NCBI RefSeq assembly: GCF_001428365.1
Contig: NZ_LMSH01000005.1
Location: 41,840 to 104,881 of the forward strand
Length of the DNA: 63,042 bases
Source: Arthrobacter sp. Soil763
GTDB taxonomy: Bacteria; Actinomycetota; Actinomycetes; Actinomycetales; Micrococcaceae
Reading direction: 5' to 3'
The notes under the pieces are model-generated. The model was not told the origin of the DNA. It did no database searches and worked only from the letters and a program-made list of their open reading frames with translations. Both the position numbers and the translations under genes were made by a program. This document shows positions 1 to 7,974 of this stretch, one piece after another (position 1 is the stretch's first letter; every line of letters starts with the position of its first letter).

Positions 1-2
1 CC

Positions 3-1622
3 GCGCTGCGCAAGGCCCTGCCGAACGTCTGCCTGCAGATGCTGCTGCGCGGACGGAACACGGTCGGCTACACCCCGTACCCGGAAGAGGTGACGGTCGC
101 GTTCGTCAACGAGGCGGCCAAGTCCGGCATCGACATCTTCCGCATCTTCGACGCCCTCAACGACGTCAACCAGATGGCGCCCGCCATCCGGGCGGTCAGG
201 GACACCGGCACCGCCGTTGCCGAGGTGGCGCTCTGCTACACCTCGGACATGCTCGACCCGGACGAGAAGCTCTACACCCTCGACTATTACCTGGACCTGG
301 CGCAGAAGATCGTCGACGCCGGCGCGCACATCCTGGCGATCAAGGACATGGCGGGGCTGCTCCGCCCGGCCGCCGCCGCTCGCCTTGTCTCCGCGCTGCG
401 CGAGCGGTTTGACCTGCCGGTCCACCTGCACACCCATGACACCGCGGGCGGCCAGCTGGCCACCCTGCTCGCGGCCGTGGACGCCGGCGTGGACGCCGTG
501 GACGTCGCCTCGGCATCGTTGGCTGGCACCACGAGCCAGCCTGCGGCGTCGGCGCTCGTCGCGGCCCTGGCCCACACTCCCCGCGACACGGGGCTGGACC
601 TGGACAGCGTGTGCTCGCTGGAGCCCTACTGGGAGGCTGTGCGCCGCGTCTACGCACCGTTCGAGTCCGGGCTTCCGGGCCCCACCGGCCGGGTCTACCA
701 GCACGAAATCCCGGGCGGCCAGCTCTCCAACCTGCGCCAGCAGGCCATGGCGCTGGGCCTGGGTGAGCGCTTCGAGGCCATCGAGGACATGTACACCGCG
801 GCGGACCGCATCCTCGGCCGGCTGGTCAAGGTCACCCCGTCCTCGAAGGTCGTCGGCGACCTCGCCCTGCACCTGGTGGGCTTGAACGCGGACCCGGCCG
901 ACTTCAACGAGAACCCGCAGAAGTACGACATCCCGGACTCCGTGATCGGCTTCCTCTCCGGCGAACTCGGCGACCCGCCGGGCGGCTGGCCCGAACCGTT
1001 CCGGACCAAGGCCCTGCAGGGCCGCAGCGTCAAGGTCCGCGACGTCGAGCTCAGCGCCGAGGACAGCGCCGCGCTCAAGGGAGACTCGAAGACCGTTCAG
1101 GAAACCCTGAACCGGCTGCTCTTCGCCGGGCCCACCAAGGACTACCAGAAGAGCGTCGAGACCTACGGCAACCTTTCGGTGCTGGACACCCGCGACTACC
1201 TCTTCGGGCTGCAACGCGGGGCCGAACACGAGATCGAACTGGAAAAGGGCGTCCGGCTGATCGCCTCGCTCGAAGCTGTGTCCGAACCCGACGAGAAGGG
1301 CATGCGCACCGTGATGTGCACGCTCAACGGCCAGTCCCGCCCTGTGGTGGTCCGCGACCGGTCCGTGGTCAGCAACGTCAAGGCCGCGGAGCGGGCGGAC
1401 GCCTCGCAGCCGGGCCAGGTTGCCGCGCCCTTCGCCGGGGCCGTCACCCTGACCGTCAAGGCCGGGGATAAGGTCAGCGCCGGGGACACCGTGGCCACCA
1501 TCGAGGCCATGAAGATGGAAGCGTCCATCACGACGCCGGTGGCCGGCACCGTGGCGCGGCTCGCCGTCGGCGCCGTCGAGCAGGTCCAGGGCGGGGACCT
1601 GCTGCTGGTCATCGAGGAGTAA
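3..1622 (+). CDS. pyc: Pyruvate carboxylase, C-terminal part (cut by left edge)
   Basis: Biotin enzyme carboxylating pyruvate to oxaloacetate (anaplerosis). The reading frame is open through the left edge, so the N-terminal biotin-carboxylase half lies outside; about 539 residues remain of a family length near 1,130. Visible in order are the carboxyltransferase barrel (LRGRNTVGYTPYP near the start, then IKDMAGLLRP and HLHTHDTAGG with the metal-binding His pair), the allosteric/PYC linker, and a C-terminal biotinyl domain with the EAMKMEA motif, whose Lys codon is at 1512-1514. The order CT domain then biotinyl domain on one chain argues for pyruvate carboxylase rather than oxaloacetate decarboxylase alpha. 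A strong hairpin follows the stop codon. Confidence 0.95.
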   Translation, partial: ALRKALPNVCLQMLLRGRNTVGYTPYPEEVTVAFVNEAAKSGIDIFRIFDALNDVNQMAPAIRAVRDTGTAVAEVALCYTSDMLDPDEKLYTLDYYLDLAQKIVDAGAHILAIKDMAGLLRPAAAARLVSALRERFDLPVHLHTHDTAGGQLATLLAAVDAGVDAVDVASASLAGTTSQPAASALVAALAHTPRDTGLDLDSVCSLEPYWEAVRRVYAPFESGLPGPTGRVYQHEIPGGQLSNLRQQAMALGLGERFEAIEDMYTAADRILGRLVKVTPSSKVVGDLALHLVGLNADPADFNENPQKYDIPDSVIGFLSGELGDPPGGWPEPFRTKALQGRSVKVRDVELSAEDSAALKGDSKTVQETLNRLLFAGPTKDYQKSVETYGNLSVLDTRDYLFGLQRGAEHEIELEKGVRLIASLEAVSEPDEKGMRTVMCTLNGQSRPVVVRDRSVVSNVKAAERADASQPGQVAAPFAGAVTLTVKAGDKVSAGDTVATIEAMKMEASITTPVAGTVARLAVGAVEQVQGGDLLLVIEE

Positions 1623-1639
1623 GTCCGCAGCAACAAGAA

Positions 1640-1683
1640 GGGCTCCTCCGGCCGCTGGAATCCAGCGGCCGGAGGAGCCCTTT
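1640..1683. terminator. Bidirectional terminator between pyc and acyl-CoA ligase
   Basis: A perfect 19-bp stem (1640-1658 with 1662-1680) closes a 3-nt loop and is followed by TTTGT. It lies between the convergent ends of pyc (+) and the acyl-CoA ligase (-), so it can serve both. Confidence 0.85.
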
Positions 1684-1700
1684 GTCGTGCGCGGTGCGGG

Positions 1701-3521
1701 TCAGGCGGGGGTGGGGCGCTTGGCCGCGTACATTTCCTCGATCACGGTCTCGAAGTCCTTCATCACCTGGGCGCGCTTGACCTTCATCGACGGGGTGAGG
1801 TGGCCGGACGCCTCGGTGAAGTCCGAGGGCACGATCCGGAAGGACTTGATCGCTTCGGCCTGCGACACGGACTGGTTCGCGTGGCTGATCAGCTCCTGGA
1901 CGGCGGCCTTTACGGTCGGGTGCTCGGCCGCCTCGGCCAGCGTGGTGGACGCGGGCAGGCCGTGGCGCTGCAGCCAGCCCGGCAGGGCCTCCTCATCGAG
2001 GGTCACCAGGGCGCCGATGAAGGGGCGGTTGTCGCCGACCACGAGGACCTGTGAGACCAGGGCGTCGGCCCGGATCTGGTCTTCGAGCAGCGCCGGTACA
2101 ACGTTCTTGCCGCCGGCGGTGACGATGATTTCCTTCTTCCGGCCGGTGATGGTCAGGAAGCCCTGCTCGTCGAGCCGGCCGATGTCGCCGGTGCGGAACC
2201 AGCCGTCGTCGAAGGCCTCGGCGGTGAGGTCCTCGCGGTTGAAGTAGCCGCGCATCACGCTGACGCCCTTGGTGAGGATCTCGCCGTCGTCGGCGATCTT
2301 CAAGGCGTTGCCGGGGATCGGGGCGCCGACGGTGCCGATCTTGATCAGCGACGGCGTGTTGACCGTCACCGGGGCGGTGGTCTCGGTCAGGCCGTAGCCC
2401 TCGAGGATCTGGAGCCCGATGCCCTGGAAGAAGTGGCCGAGCCGTTCGCCGAGCGGGCCGCCGCCGGAGACCGCATGGGCCACCTGCCCGCCCATGGCGT
2501 CGCGCAGCTTGCCGTAGACCAGCTTGTCGAACAGGGCGTGCTTGAGCTTAAGGGCCAGGCCCACCTTGCCGGCCTGCCGGGCGCGGGACCAGGCGATGGC
2601 CGTCTCCGCGGCGCGGTGGAAGATGGCGCCCTTGCCGCCGTCCTCGGCCTTGGTCAGGGCGGAGTTGTAGACCTTCTCGAAGACCCGGGGGACGGCGAGG
2701 ATGAAGGTCGGCTTGTAGCTTTGCAGGTCCGGCAGCAGGTTCTTGATGTCCGGGGTGTGCGCCACGGTCACCCCGGCGGCGACGGCCAGCACGGAGATGA
2801 AGCGGGCGAAGACGTGCGCCAGGGGGAGGAACATGATGGTCCGGGCCTGCTCATGGACGATCTGGCCCAGCGAGGTCGCCAGCACGTTGTCCGAGAGCTC
2901 CACGAAGTTGCCGTGCGTCAGCTCGCAGCCCTTGGGCCGGCCGGTGGTGCCGGAGGTGTAGATGATGGTGGCGAGGTCCTGCAGGCCCGCCTGGCGGCGG
3001 CGTGCTTCCAGGTCCTCGTCGCTGATGGAGGCGCCGGCGGCGCGGACTTCGTCCAGTGCGTCGCCCTCGAGCTGCCAGACGTGCCGCAGGGCGGTCAGGC
3101 CTTCGGAGTTCGCGGCCTGCCGGATGATGTCCTCGTGGTGGGCGGATTCGCCGAAGGCTGCCACGGCCCCCGAGTCGCCGAGGTTCCAGGCCACCTGCGA
3201 GGGGGAGGAGGTTTCGTAGATCGGCACGGAGACGGCGCCGGCGAACCAGATGGCGAAGTCGATCAGCGCCCATTCATACCGGGTGCGGGACATGATGCCG
3301 ACGCGGTCGCCGGCCTCGACGCCGCTGGCCATCAGGCCCTTGGCCAGCGCCGAGGCGTCGGCGAGGAAGTCGGTGGCCCGCACGTCCTGCCACTGGCCGG
3401 CGGCGTCGAGCCGGGAAAACAGGGCCGGGTTCGAGGGCTTGGCGGCCTGGCGCAGGACCAGGTCCGTTACGTTCGTTTCCGGCGGGACGGTGACCAGGGG
3501 CGGGACACTGATTTCTCGCAC
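1701..3521 (-). CDS. Long-chain fatty-acid-CoA ligase (AMP-forming)
   Basis: Activates fatty acids to acyl-CoA through an acyl-adenylate. The 606-residue protein shows the ANL-superfamily motifs: P-loop IYTSGTTGRPKG, the A5-type LEGYGLTETTAP, the A7 GWFRTGDIG and the A8 GRKKEIIVTAGGKNV with its hinge. The frame extends 28 codons upstream, but I start at GTG 3521 because AAAGGAG (3527-3533) lies 5 nt before it; the upstream ATGs at 3605 and 3542 lack such a site. The N-terminus then reads VREISVPPLV, typical of this FadD15-like actinobacterial group. It is monocistronic and convergent with pyc. Exact chain-length preference cannot be read from sequence. Confidence 0.9.
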   Translation of the reverse strand: MREISVPPLVTVPPETNVTDLVLRQAAKPSNPALFSRLDAAGQWQDVRATDFLADASALAKGLMASGVEAGDRVGIMSRTRYEWALIDFAIWFAGAVSVPIYETSSPSQVAWNLGDSGAVAAFGESAHHEDIIRQAANSEGLTALRHVWQLEGDALDEVRAAGASISDEDLEARRRQAGLQDLATIIYTSGTTGRPKGCELTHGNFVELSDNVLATSLGQIVHEQARTIMFLPLAHVFARFISVLAVAAGVTVAHTPDIKNLLPDLQSYKPTFILAVPRVFEKVYNSALTKAEDGGKGAIFHRAAETAIAWSRARQAGKVGLALKLKHALFDKLVYGKLRDAMGGQVAHAVSGGGPLGERLGHFFQGIGLQILEGYGLTETTAPVTVNTPSLIKIGTVGAPIPGNALKIADDGEILTKGVSVMRGYFNREDLTAEAFDDGWFRTGDIGRLDEQGFLTITGRKKEIIVTAGGKNVVPALLEDQIRADALVSQVLVVGDNRPFIGALVTLDEEALPGWLQRHGLPASTTLAEAAEHPTVKAAVQELISHANQSVSQAEAIKSFRIVPSDFTEASGHLTPSMKVKRAQVMKDFETVIEEMYAAKRPTPA

Positions 3522-3720
3522 GATAGCTCCTTTGATATCCATAGACCCGCGTGGGGTACGACCAACAGTAGTACGCGGCCCCACGCTGGATGTGGTCCAC
3601 ACCACCTACTGGCGAGTAACTTTACGATGAAGGCCGCGGATCCGCCACTCTGCGGGCCGCCCCCGGCCCCCTGCCGACCGGCTTCTGCCCGGTCTTCTGC
3701 CCGGCCGCGGAGCCCGGCCA

Positions 3721-3726
3721 TAGAAT
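3721..3726 (+). promoter_or_regulatory. -10 hexamer TAGAAT of ROK glucokinase, leaderless layout
   Basis: TAGAAT lies 7 nt before ATG 3734 and overlaps the earlier in-frame ATG at 3725. A transcript starting about 7 nt downstream would begin at or next to ATG 3734, so 3725 cannot be the start from this promoter. No Shine-Dalgarno sequence sits at useful spacing. Confidence 0.55.
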
Positions 3727-3733
3727 GGAGCCG

Positions 3734-4822
3734 ATGGATACACCACCAGCCGGCCGGGAGCCCGGGCCGCACCGCAGAACGGCCGCCTGGCGGCGCAGGG
3801 CGCAGGGTCTTCCCGGCGCCGCGGGATCAGGCGGCCTGCGTCGCCGGCTGCGCCCCGGCGGCGGCGGCCTGGCGATCGGCGTGGACATCGGCGGGACCAA
3901 GGTCGCTGCCGGCGTCGTCGATGCCGAAGGCCGGATCCTCAGCCAGGCCCGGCGGTCCACCCCGGGCACCGATCCGCGCGCCGTCGAGCGGGTGATCGTC
4001 GATCTGGTCGAGGAACTCGGCGCAGGGCACCGGATCCGCTCCGTGGGCATCGGCGCTGCCGGCTGGATGGACCTCGACGGCGGTACGGTGCTGTTCAGTC
4101 CGCACCTGGCCTGGCGAAACGAGCCGCTGCGGGACAACCTGCAGCGCCTGCTCCGCCGTCCCGTGCTGCTCACCAACGACGCCGACGCCGCGGCGTGGGC
4201 CGAATGGCGCTTCGGCGCGGGCCGGGGCGAGAACCGGCTGGTCTGCATCACCCTGGGCACCGGGATCGGCGGGGCCATGGTGATGGACGGCCGGCTGGAA
4301 CGCGGCCGCTTCGGCGTCGCCGGCGAATTCGGCCACCAGATCATCATGCCCGGCGGCCACCGCTGCGAGTGCGGCAACCGCGGCTGCTGGGAACAGTACG
4401 CCTCCGGCAATGCGCTGGGCCGGGAGGCGCGGGAACTGGCAGCCGCCAACTCGCCGATCGCGCACGCCCTGCTGGCGGCAGTTAACGGCCATGCCGAGGA
4501 GCTCACCGGGGTGGTGGTGACCGACCTCGCCAAGGCCGGCGACCCCACCGCCCGGGAGCTGATCGAAGACGTGGGGGAATGGCTGGGGCTGGGCCTGGCA
4601 AACCTCGCGGCGGCCCTGGACCCGGGCACCTTCGTGATCGGCGGCGGACTGTGCGACGCCGGCGAACTCCTCGTGGCTCCGGCCCGGCGGGCCTTCGCCC
4701 GCAACCTCACGGGCCGCGGCTTCCGGCCGGCGGCCCGGATCGAGCTGGCCGCCCTGGGACCCAGCGCCGGACTGATCGGCGCCGCGGACCTGTCGCGGGC
4801 CGGCAGCATGCTGCCCGGCTAG
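3734..4822 (+). CDS. ROK-family glucokinase
   Basis: Predicted ATP-dependent glucokinase, phosphorylating glucose to glucose-6-phosphate. The 362-residue protein carries the ROK phosphate-1 motif IGVDIGGTK near residue 50, the Asp-containing TNDADAAAWAE, the phosphate-2 LGTGIGGA, and the zinc-binding CECGNRGCWEQ signature. A basic, probably disordered 45-residue N-terminal extension precedes the fold and is longer than usual. Start ATG 3734 is chosen over 3725 from the overlapping -10 element. The ROK fold also includes transcriptional repressors, but no helix-turn-helix is present here. A second, polyphosphate-type glucokinase is encoded at 46.9 kb. Confidence 0.85.
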   Translation: MDTPPAGREPGPHRRTAAWRRRAQGLPGAAGSGGLRRRLRPGGGGLAIGVDIGGTKVAAGVVDAEGRILSQARRSTPGTDPRAVERVIVDLVEELGAGHRIRSVGIGAAGWMDLDGGTVLFSPHLAWRNEPLRDNLQRLLRRPVLLTNDADAAAWAEWRFGAGRGENRLVCITLGTGIGGAMVMDGRLERGRFGVAGEFGHQIIMPGGHRCECGNRGCWEQYASGNALGREARELAAANSPIAHALLAAVNGHAEELTGVVVTDLAKAGDPTARELIEDVGEWLGLGLANLAAALDPGTFVIGGGLCDAGELLVAPARRAFARNLTGRGFRPAARIELAALGPSAGLIGAADLSRAGSMLPG

Positions 4823-4847
4823 CCGGGGTGAGCGCGCGTCGGGCCCG

Positions 4848-5417
4848 CTAGAGGCGGGCGCCGTCGTCGTATTCGTCTTTTTCGTGCGGCAGCTTCATGA
4901 TCAGGAACACCACCGAGACCGCAAAGGCCGCGACCATCCCGACCACCGCCAGCAGCGGGGCGCTGCGCCAGAACATGGCCGAGAGCAGCAGGGCGATCGG
5001 GCCGCCGACGGCGCCGAGCCAGGCGAGCATGGTCAGCGGGTCCGTGCCGGCCAGGCTGGGCGGCTCCTCCGGCACGAAGGCCCCGTCATCGTCGTCGTCC
5101 ACCGCGTAGTCCCGCGGTCCTGCCGGCACCTGCGGCGCGGCCGCCGGGGCCGAGAGGCCCAGCGGGTCGAAATCCTTGAACGGCCGGGCGCCGGGGGCGC
5201 CGCCGGCCGTGGTTCCGGCAGCCGGGACGGCCGCGCCGTCGTCCGGCTGCCCGGAGGCCGTGCCTTCGAGCCGGGCCACCAGGTCGAGCCAGACGGCGTC
5301 GTCGCTGCCGGGCCCGGCAGCACCGGGCTGCGGGACGTCGGGGCGTCCGGGACCGGGGCGGTCTGCGTCGTGGTCGGGAAGCTCGGGTTCGGGGGCGCCG
5401 GGATCGGATCTAGTCAT
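4848..5417 (-). CDS. Hypothetical membrane protein, acidic Pro-rich N-terminus
   Basis: A 189-residue protein of unknown function. Residues 1-120 are rich in Pro, Ala, Gly and Asp and probably disordered. The last third holds two hydrophobic helices (around AWLGAVGGPIALLLSAMFW and LLAVVGMVAAFAVSVVFLIM) and a charged tail, KLPHEKDEYDDGARL. ATG 5417 is in frame and overlaps the 3' end of the upstream esterase by 8 nt (ATGACTAG), which marks translational coupling; the frame continues further upstream only as a shadow of the esterase. It is the last gene of a three-gene minus-strand operon with two alpha/beta hydrolases. Confidence 0.75.
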   Translation of the reverse strand: MTRSDPGAPEPELPDHDADRPGPGRPDVPQPGAAGPGSDDAVWLDLVARLEGTASGQPDDGAAVPAAGTTAGGAPGARPFKDFDPLGLSAPAAAPQVPAGPRDYAVDDDDDGAFVPEEPPSLAGTDPLTMLAWLGAVGGPIALLLSAMFWRSAPLLAVVGMVAAFAVSVVFLIMKLPHEKDEYDDGARL

Positions 5418-6213
5418 CTGCCGTTTCTTTCTGGCTGGTGCTGGCAGCGCCCGGAGCCTGTCCGTGGACGACGGCGTTGATGAACTCGGCCGTGCCGCTG
5501 AAGATCCGGGGTGCGTCGTTGTCCATCGTAGCCACGTGGTAGCTGTTCTCCAGCCGGATGACTTCCAGCGGGGCGTTGACCAGGCCGCGACGGAGGGCGG
5601 CCAGGCTGGCATCGGAGACCACGTGGTCCACGGTGGAGCGGTAGACCCGGACCGGCGCGGTGACCTTAGGCAGCAGGCGCAGAGTGTCCTTGAACATCTT
5701 GTTCAGTTCGTGGGCCGCCGCGACAGGGGTGCGCGGATAGGCGCCCTCGTCCACGCCGGCCTTGAGAATGTCGTTGGCGATTGCCGGGGTGCTCTTGAGC
5801 ACGAACCTGAGGATGCCTGCCAGCGGCGCCCGGGGGTCGTCGATGACCAGGCCGGGGTTGACCAGCACCGCCCCGGCGACCGGTCGGGTGGCGGCCAGCC
5901 GCAGCGCCAGGGCCCCGCCCATGGAGAGCCCGGCCACCACGACGTGGTCACACTCCGCGGCCAGCTCCTGGTACGCGGCATCCAGTCCGGCGTGCCAGTC
6001 CTGCCACCGGGTCCGGGCCAGTTCCTGCCAGCTCGTGCCGTGGCCGGCGAGCAGCGGCATCCGGACCGCGTAGCCGGCGGCGGCCAGCGACTCGGCCCAC
6101 GCCCGCACCCCGTGCGGGCTGCCGGTGAATCCGTGCGAGACCACGACGCCGGTCCGGGGGCCGTCCCCGGTGAACGGGCTGCTGAAGGGGGAATGGTCGG
6201 GCGCTGTGCTCAT
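5410..6213 (-). CDS. Alpha/beta-hydrolase, carboxylesterase/monoacylglycerol-lipase type (copy 1)
   Basis: A 267-residue serine hydrolase of the thermostable carboxylesterase Est30-like group. It has the oxyanion segment VSHGFTGSPHG, the nucleophile elbow GLSMGG, a candidate catalytic Asp in YRSTVDHVV and His in NSYHVATMDND. No signal peptide is seen, so it is probably cytoplasmic. Its ATG overlaps the stop codon of the upstream paralogue (ATGA at 6210-6213), so the two are coupled. The two proteins share architecture and motifs throughout, indicating a tandem duplication. The natural substrate is unknown; short-chain esters or monoacylglycerols are plausible, and the PlsC-type acyltransferase is divergently encoded next door. 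Confidence 0.85.
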   Translation of the reverse strand: MSTAPDHSPFSSPFTGDGPRTGVVVSHGFTGSPHGVRAWAESLAAAGYAVRMPLLAGHGTSWQELARTRWQDWHAGLDAAYQELAAECDHVVVAGLSMGGALALRLAATRPVAGAVLVNPGLVIDDPRAPLAGILRFVLKSTPAIANDILKAGVDEGAYPRTPVAAAHELNKMFKDTLRLLPKVTAPVRVYRSTVDHVVSDASLAALRRGLVNAPLEVIRLENSYHVATMDNDAPRIFSGTAEFINAVVHGQAPGAASTSQKETADD

Positions 6214-7058
6214 GGCTGCTCCGTCGTTGCTGGCTGCACTGGGATAGGGGGCCGCACCGGGGCCGGTTCCTGCGCCGGCAGGGGCTGACCGGCCGGGGCT
6301 GCGGCGCGGGCGAAGAACCCAGCGGACCGGGAGAAGATCAGGGGGGCGTCGACATCGAGCGTGGCGACGTGGCCGCTGCCCGGCAGCGGCACGACGGACA
6401 GGTCCCGCGAGCCGATCCGGGCCCGGAGCAGGTCGAGGGAGGACGCCGGCACCACCGCGTCCGTGTCGGACTTGAACACCAGGGCCGGGACGTCGACGGC
6501 GGGCAGCTCGCGCAGCGTGGCCGTAAAGAGCTTGCGCAGCTCGTGCACGGCCGCCAGCGGGGTCAGCGAGTAGTCGCCGTCCTCGGTGGCGGCAGCCGTC
6601 GACTCCGCCTCCCGGAGGGGGACGGTGGTGCGCTGCAGGTACTTCAGCACCCCGATGTAACGCACCCGGCGGTCATAGAAGCTGAGGCCGGGGTTGACCA
6701 CGGCGACGCCGGCCACCGGGTGCCGGGCCGCCGTGCGCAGGGCGATGGTCCCGCCCATGGACAGTCCGGCCACGAAGCAGTCTCGGGTCCCGGCGGCCAG
6801 CTCCAGGTAGGCGGACTCGAACGCCCCGTACCAGTCCTGCCAGCGGTGCCGGGCGAGGTCGCGCCAGTCGGTGCCGTGGCCGGGCAGCAGCGGCACCGAG
6901 ACGGCGAAGCCCAGCGAGGCAAGATGCTCGGCCCACGGCAGGACGCTCAGCGGGCTGCCGGTGAAGCCGTGGCAGATGGCCACGCCGGTGCCGGCATTGG
7001 CCCCGTGGCCGGGGTAGCGGAAAGCGGCAGGCGCCATGGGGGTGCTGCTTTCGCTCAT
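6210..7058 (-). CDS. Alpha/beta-hydrolase, carboxylesterase/monoacylglycerol-lipase type (copy 2)
   Basis: A 282-residue paralogue of the adjacent hydrolase. It shows ICHGFTGSPLSV, the GLSMGG nucleophile elbow, a candidate catalytic Asp in KSDTDAVVP and His in GSGHVATLDVD. The C-terminal 30 residues are a Pro/Ala/Gln-rich tail absent from copy 1. It is the first gene of the minus-strand operon, divergent from the acyltransferase. A weak CACGAT hexamer (7065-7070) lies 6 nt before ATG 7058, the spacing seen at the leaderless genes in this window. A later in-frame ATG at 7037 is an alternative start. Confidence 0.85.
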   Translation of the reverse strand: MSESSTPMAPAAFRYPGHGANAGTGVAICHGFTGSPLSVLPWAEHLASLGFAVSVPLLPGHGTDWRDLARHRWQDWYGAFESAYLELAAGTRDCFVAGLSMGGTIALRTAARHPVAGVAVVNPGLSFYDRRVRYIGVLKYLQRTTVPLREAESTAAATEDGDYSLTPLAAVHELRKLFTATLRELPAVDVPALVFKSDTDAVVPASSLDLLRARIGSRDLSVVPLPGSGHVATLDVDAPLIFSRSAGFFARAAAPAGQPLPAQEPAPVRPPIPVQPATTEQP

Positions 7059-7093
7059 GAGCCCATCGTGTCACTGTTCGCGACAAAACTCAC

Positions 7094-7099
7094 TAGAGT
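7094..7099 (+). promoter_or_regulatory. Candidate -10 hexamer TAGAGT for the acyltransferase gene
   Basis: TAGAGT in the divergent intergenic region. Transcription starting near 7106 would give a leader of about 63 nt carrying the Shine-Dalgarno used at 7169. No clear -35 hexamer is seen. Confidence 0.4.
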
Positions 7100-7168
7100 A
7101 GGGTGTCACTGAAGTCCTGCCGGGCCCGAGGAAGGACCCGCCAGACGCCTGCCGGAGAGGTACACCAC

Positions 7169-7909
7169 GTGTTTTATTGGTTCATGAAGACCTTCGTCCT
7201 TGGACCGGTCCTGAAGACGCTCTTCCGGCCGTGGGTCAAGGGGCTGGACAACGTCCCCGCCAGCGGCGCAGCGATCCTGGCTTCGAACCATCTTTCGTTC
7301 TCCGATTCGATCTTCATGCCCCTCATGGTGCCCCGGCCCGTGGTGTTCCTGGCCAAGTCCGAGTACTTCACCGGCAAGGGAATCAAGGGCAAGTTGACCG
7401 CCGCCTTCTTCCGCCTGACCAACCAGCTGCCGATGGACCGGTCCGGGGGAGCGGCGTCCGCCCGGTCCCTGGAGGCAGGCATGGACGTCCTGAAGAACGG
7501 CTCGCTCCTGGGCATTTACCCGGAAGGCACCCGCAGCCCGGACTCCCGGCTCTACCGCGGCAAGGTCGGGGTGGCGCGGCTCGCGCTGCAGGCCAGGGTC
7601 CCGGTGATCCCGGTGGCCATGATCGGCACCGACAAGGTCCAGCCCATCGGCAAGCGGATGCCCAACATCCGCCGGATCGGCATGGTCTTCGGCGAACCCC
7701 TGGATTTCAGCCGCTACTACGGCATGGAGGACGACCGGCTCATCCAGCGCTCTGTGACCGACGAGATCATGTATGAACTCATGCGGCTCTCCGGCCAGGA
7801 ATACGTCGACGAATACGCCGCCGTCGTGAAGCTGCGGCTGGCCGGAAAAGCCACCGAGGTGCCCGGCGCCGATGCCGGGCCCGGCCCGGAAACGCCCGGA
7901 ACTGTGTGA
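7169..7909 (+). CDS. 1-acyl-sn-glycerol-3-phosphate acyltransferase family protein (PlsC-like)
   Basis: Predicted phospholipid acyltransferase that acylates lysophosphatidate or a related lysolipid at the membrane. The 246-residue protein has the catalytic NHLSFSD (HX4D) motif, the substrate-binding YPEGTRS block, and the downstream VPVIPVAMIGTDK segment. Start GTG 7169 is chosen because GGAGAGG (7154-7160) lies 8 nt upstream and the N-terminus VFYWFMKTFVLGP fits the family; a longer frame opens at 7103 without support. It is divergent from the esterase operon and followed closely by DAHP synthase, which has its own promoter. Confidence 0.88.
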   Translation: MFYWFMKTFVLGPVLKTLFRPWVKGLDNVPASGAAILASNHLSFSDSIFMPLMVPRPVVFLAKSEYFTGKGIKGKLTAAFFRLTNQLPMDRSGGAASARSLEAGMDVLKNGSLLGIYPEGTRSPDSRLYRGKVGVARLALQARVPVIPVAMIGTDKVQPIGKRMPNIRRIGMVFGEPLDFSRYYGMEDDRLIQRSVTDEIMYELMRLSGQEYVDEYAAVVKLRLAGKATEVPGADAGPGPETPGTV

Positions 7910-7962
7910 CGGGGCGGCCGCCGTCGATGACGCCGGGCGCCCCCGATCAGGGCCGGGGCTAC

Positions 7963-7968
7963 TATCCT
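7963..7968 (+). promoter_or_regulatory. -10 hexamer TATCCT of DAHP synthase, leaderless layout
   Basis: TATCCT ends 6 nt before GTG 7975, placing the predicted transcription start on the start codon itself. No Shine-Dalgarno sequence precedes the gene at usable distance. Confidence 0.5.
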
Positions 7969-7974
7969 TAGAGG

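Noticed and set aside
2433..3995. 520-codon plus-strand frame opposite the acyl-CoA ligase and crossing into the ROK kinase
   Set aside because: It overlaps two confident genes in other frames and has no domain; a compositional artefact.
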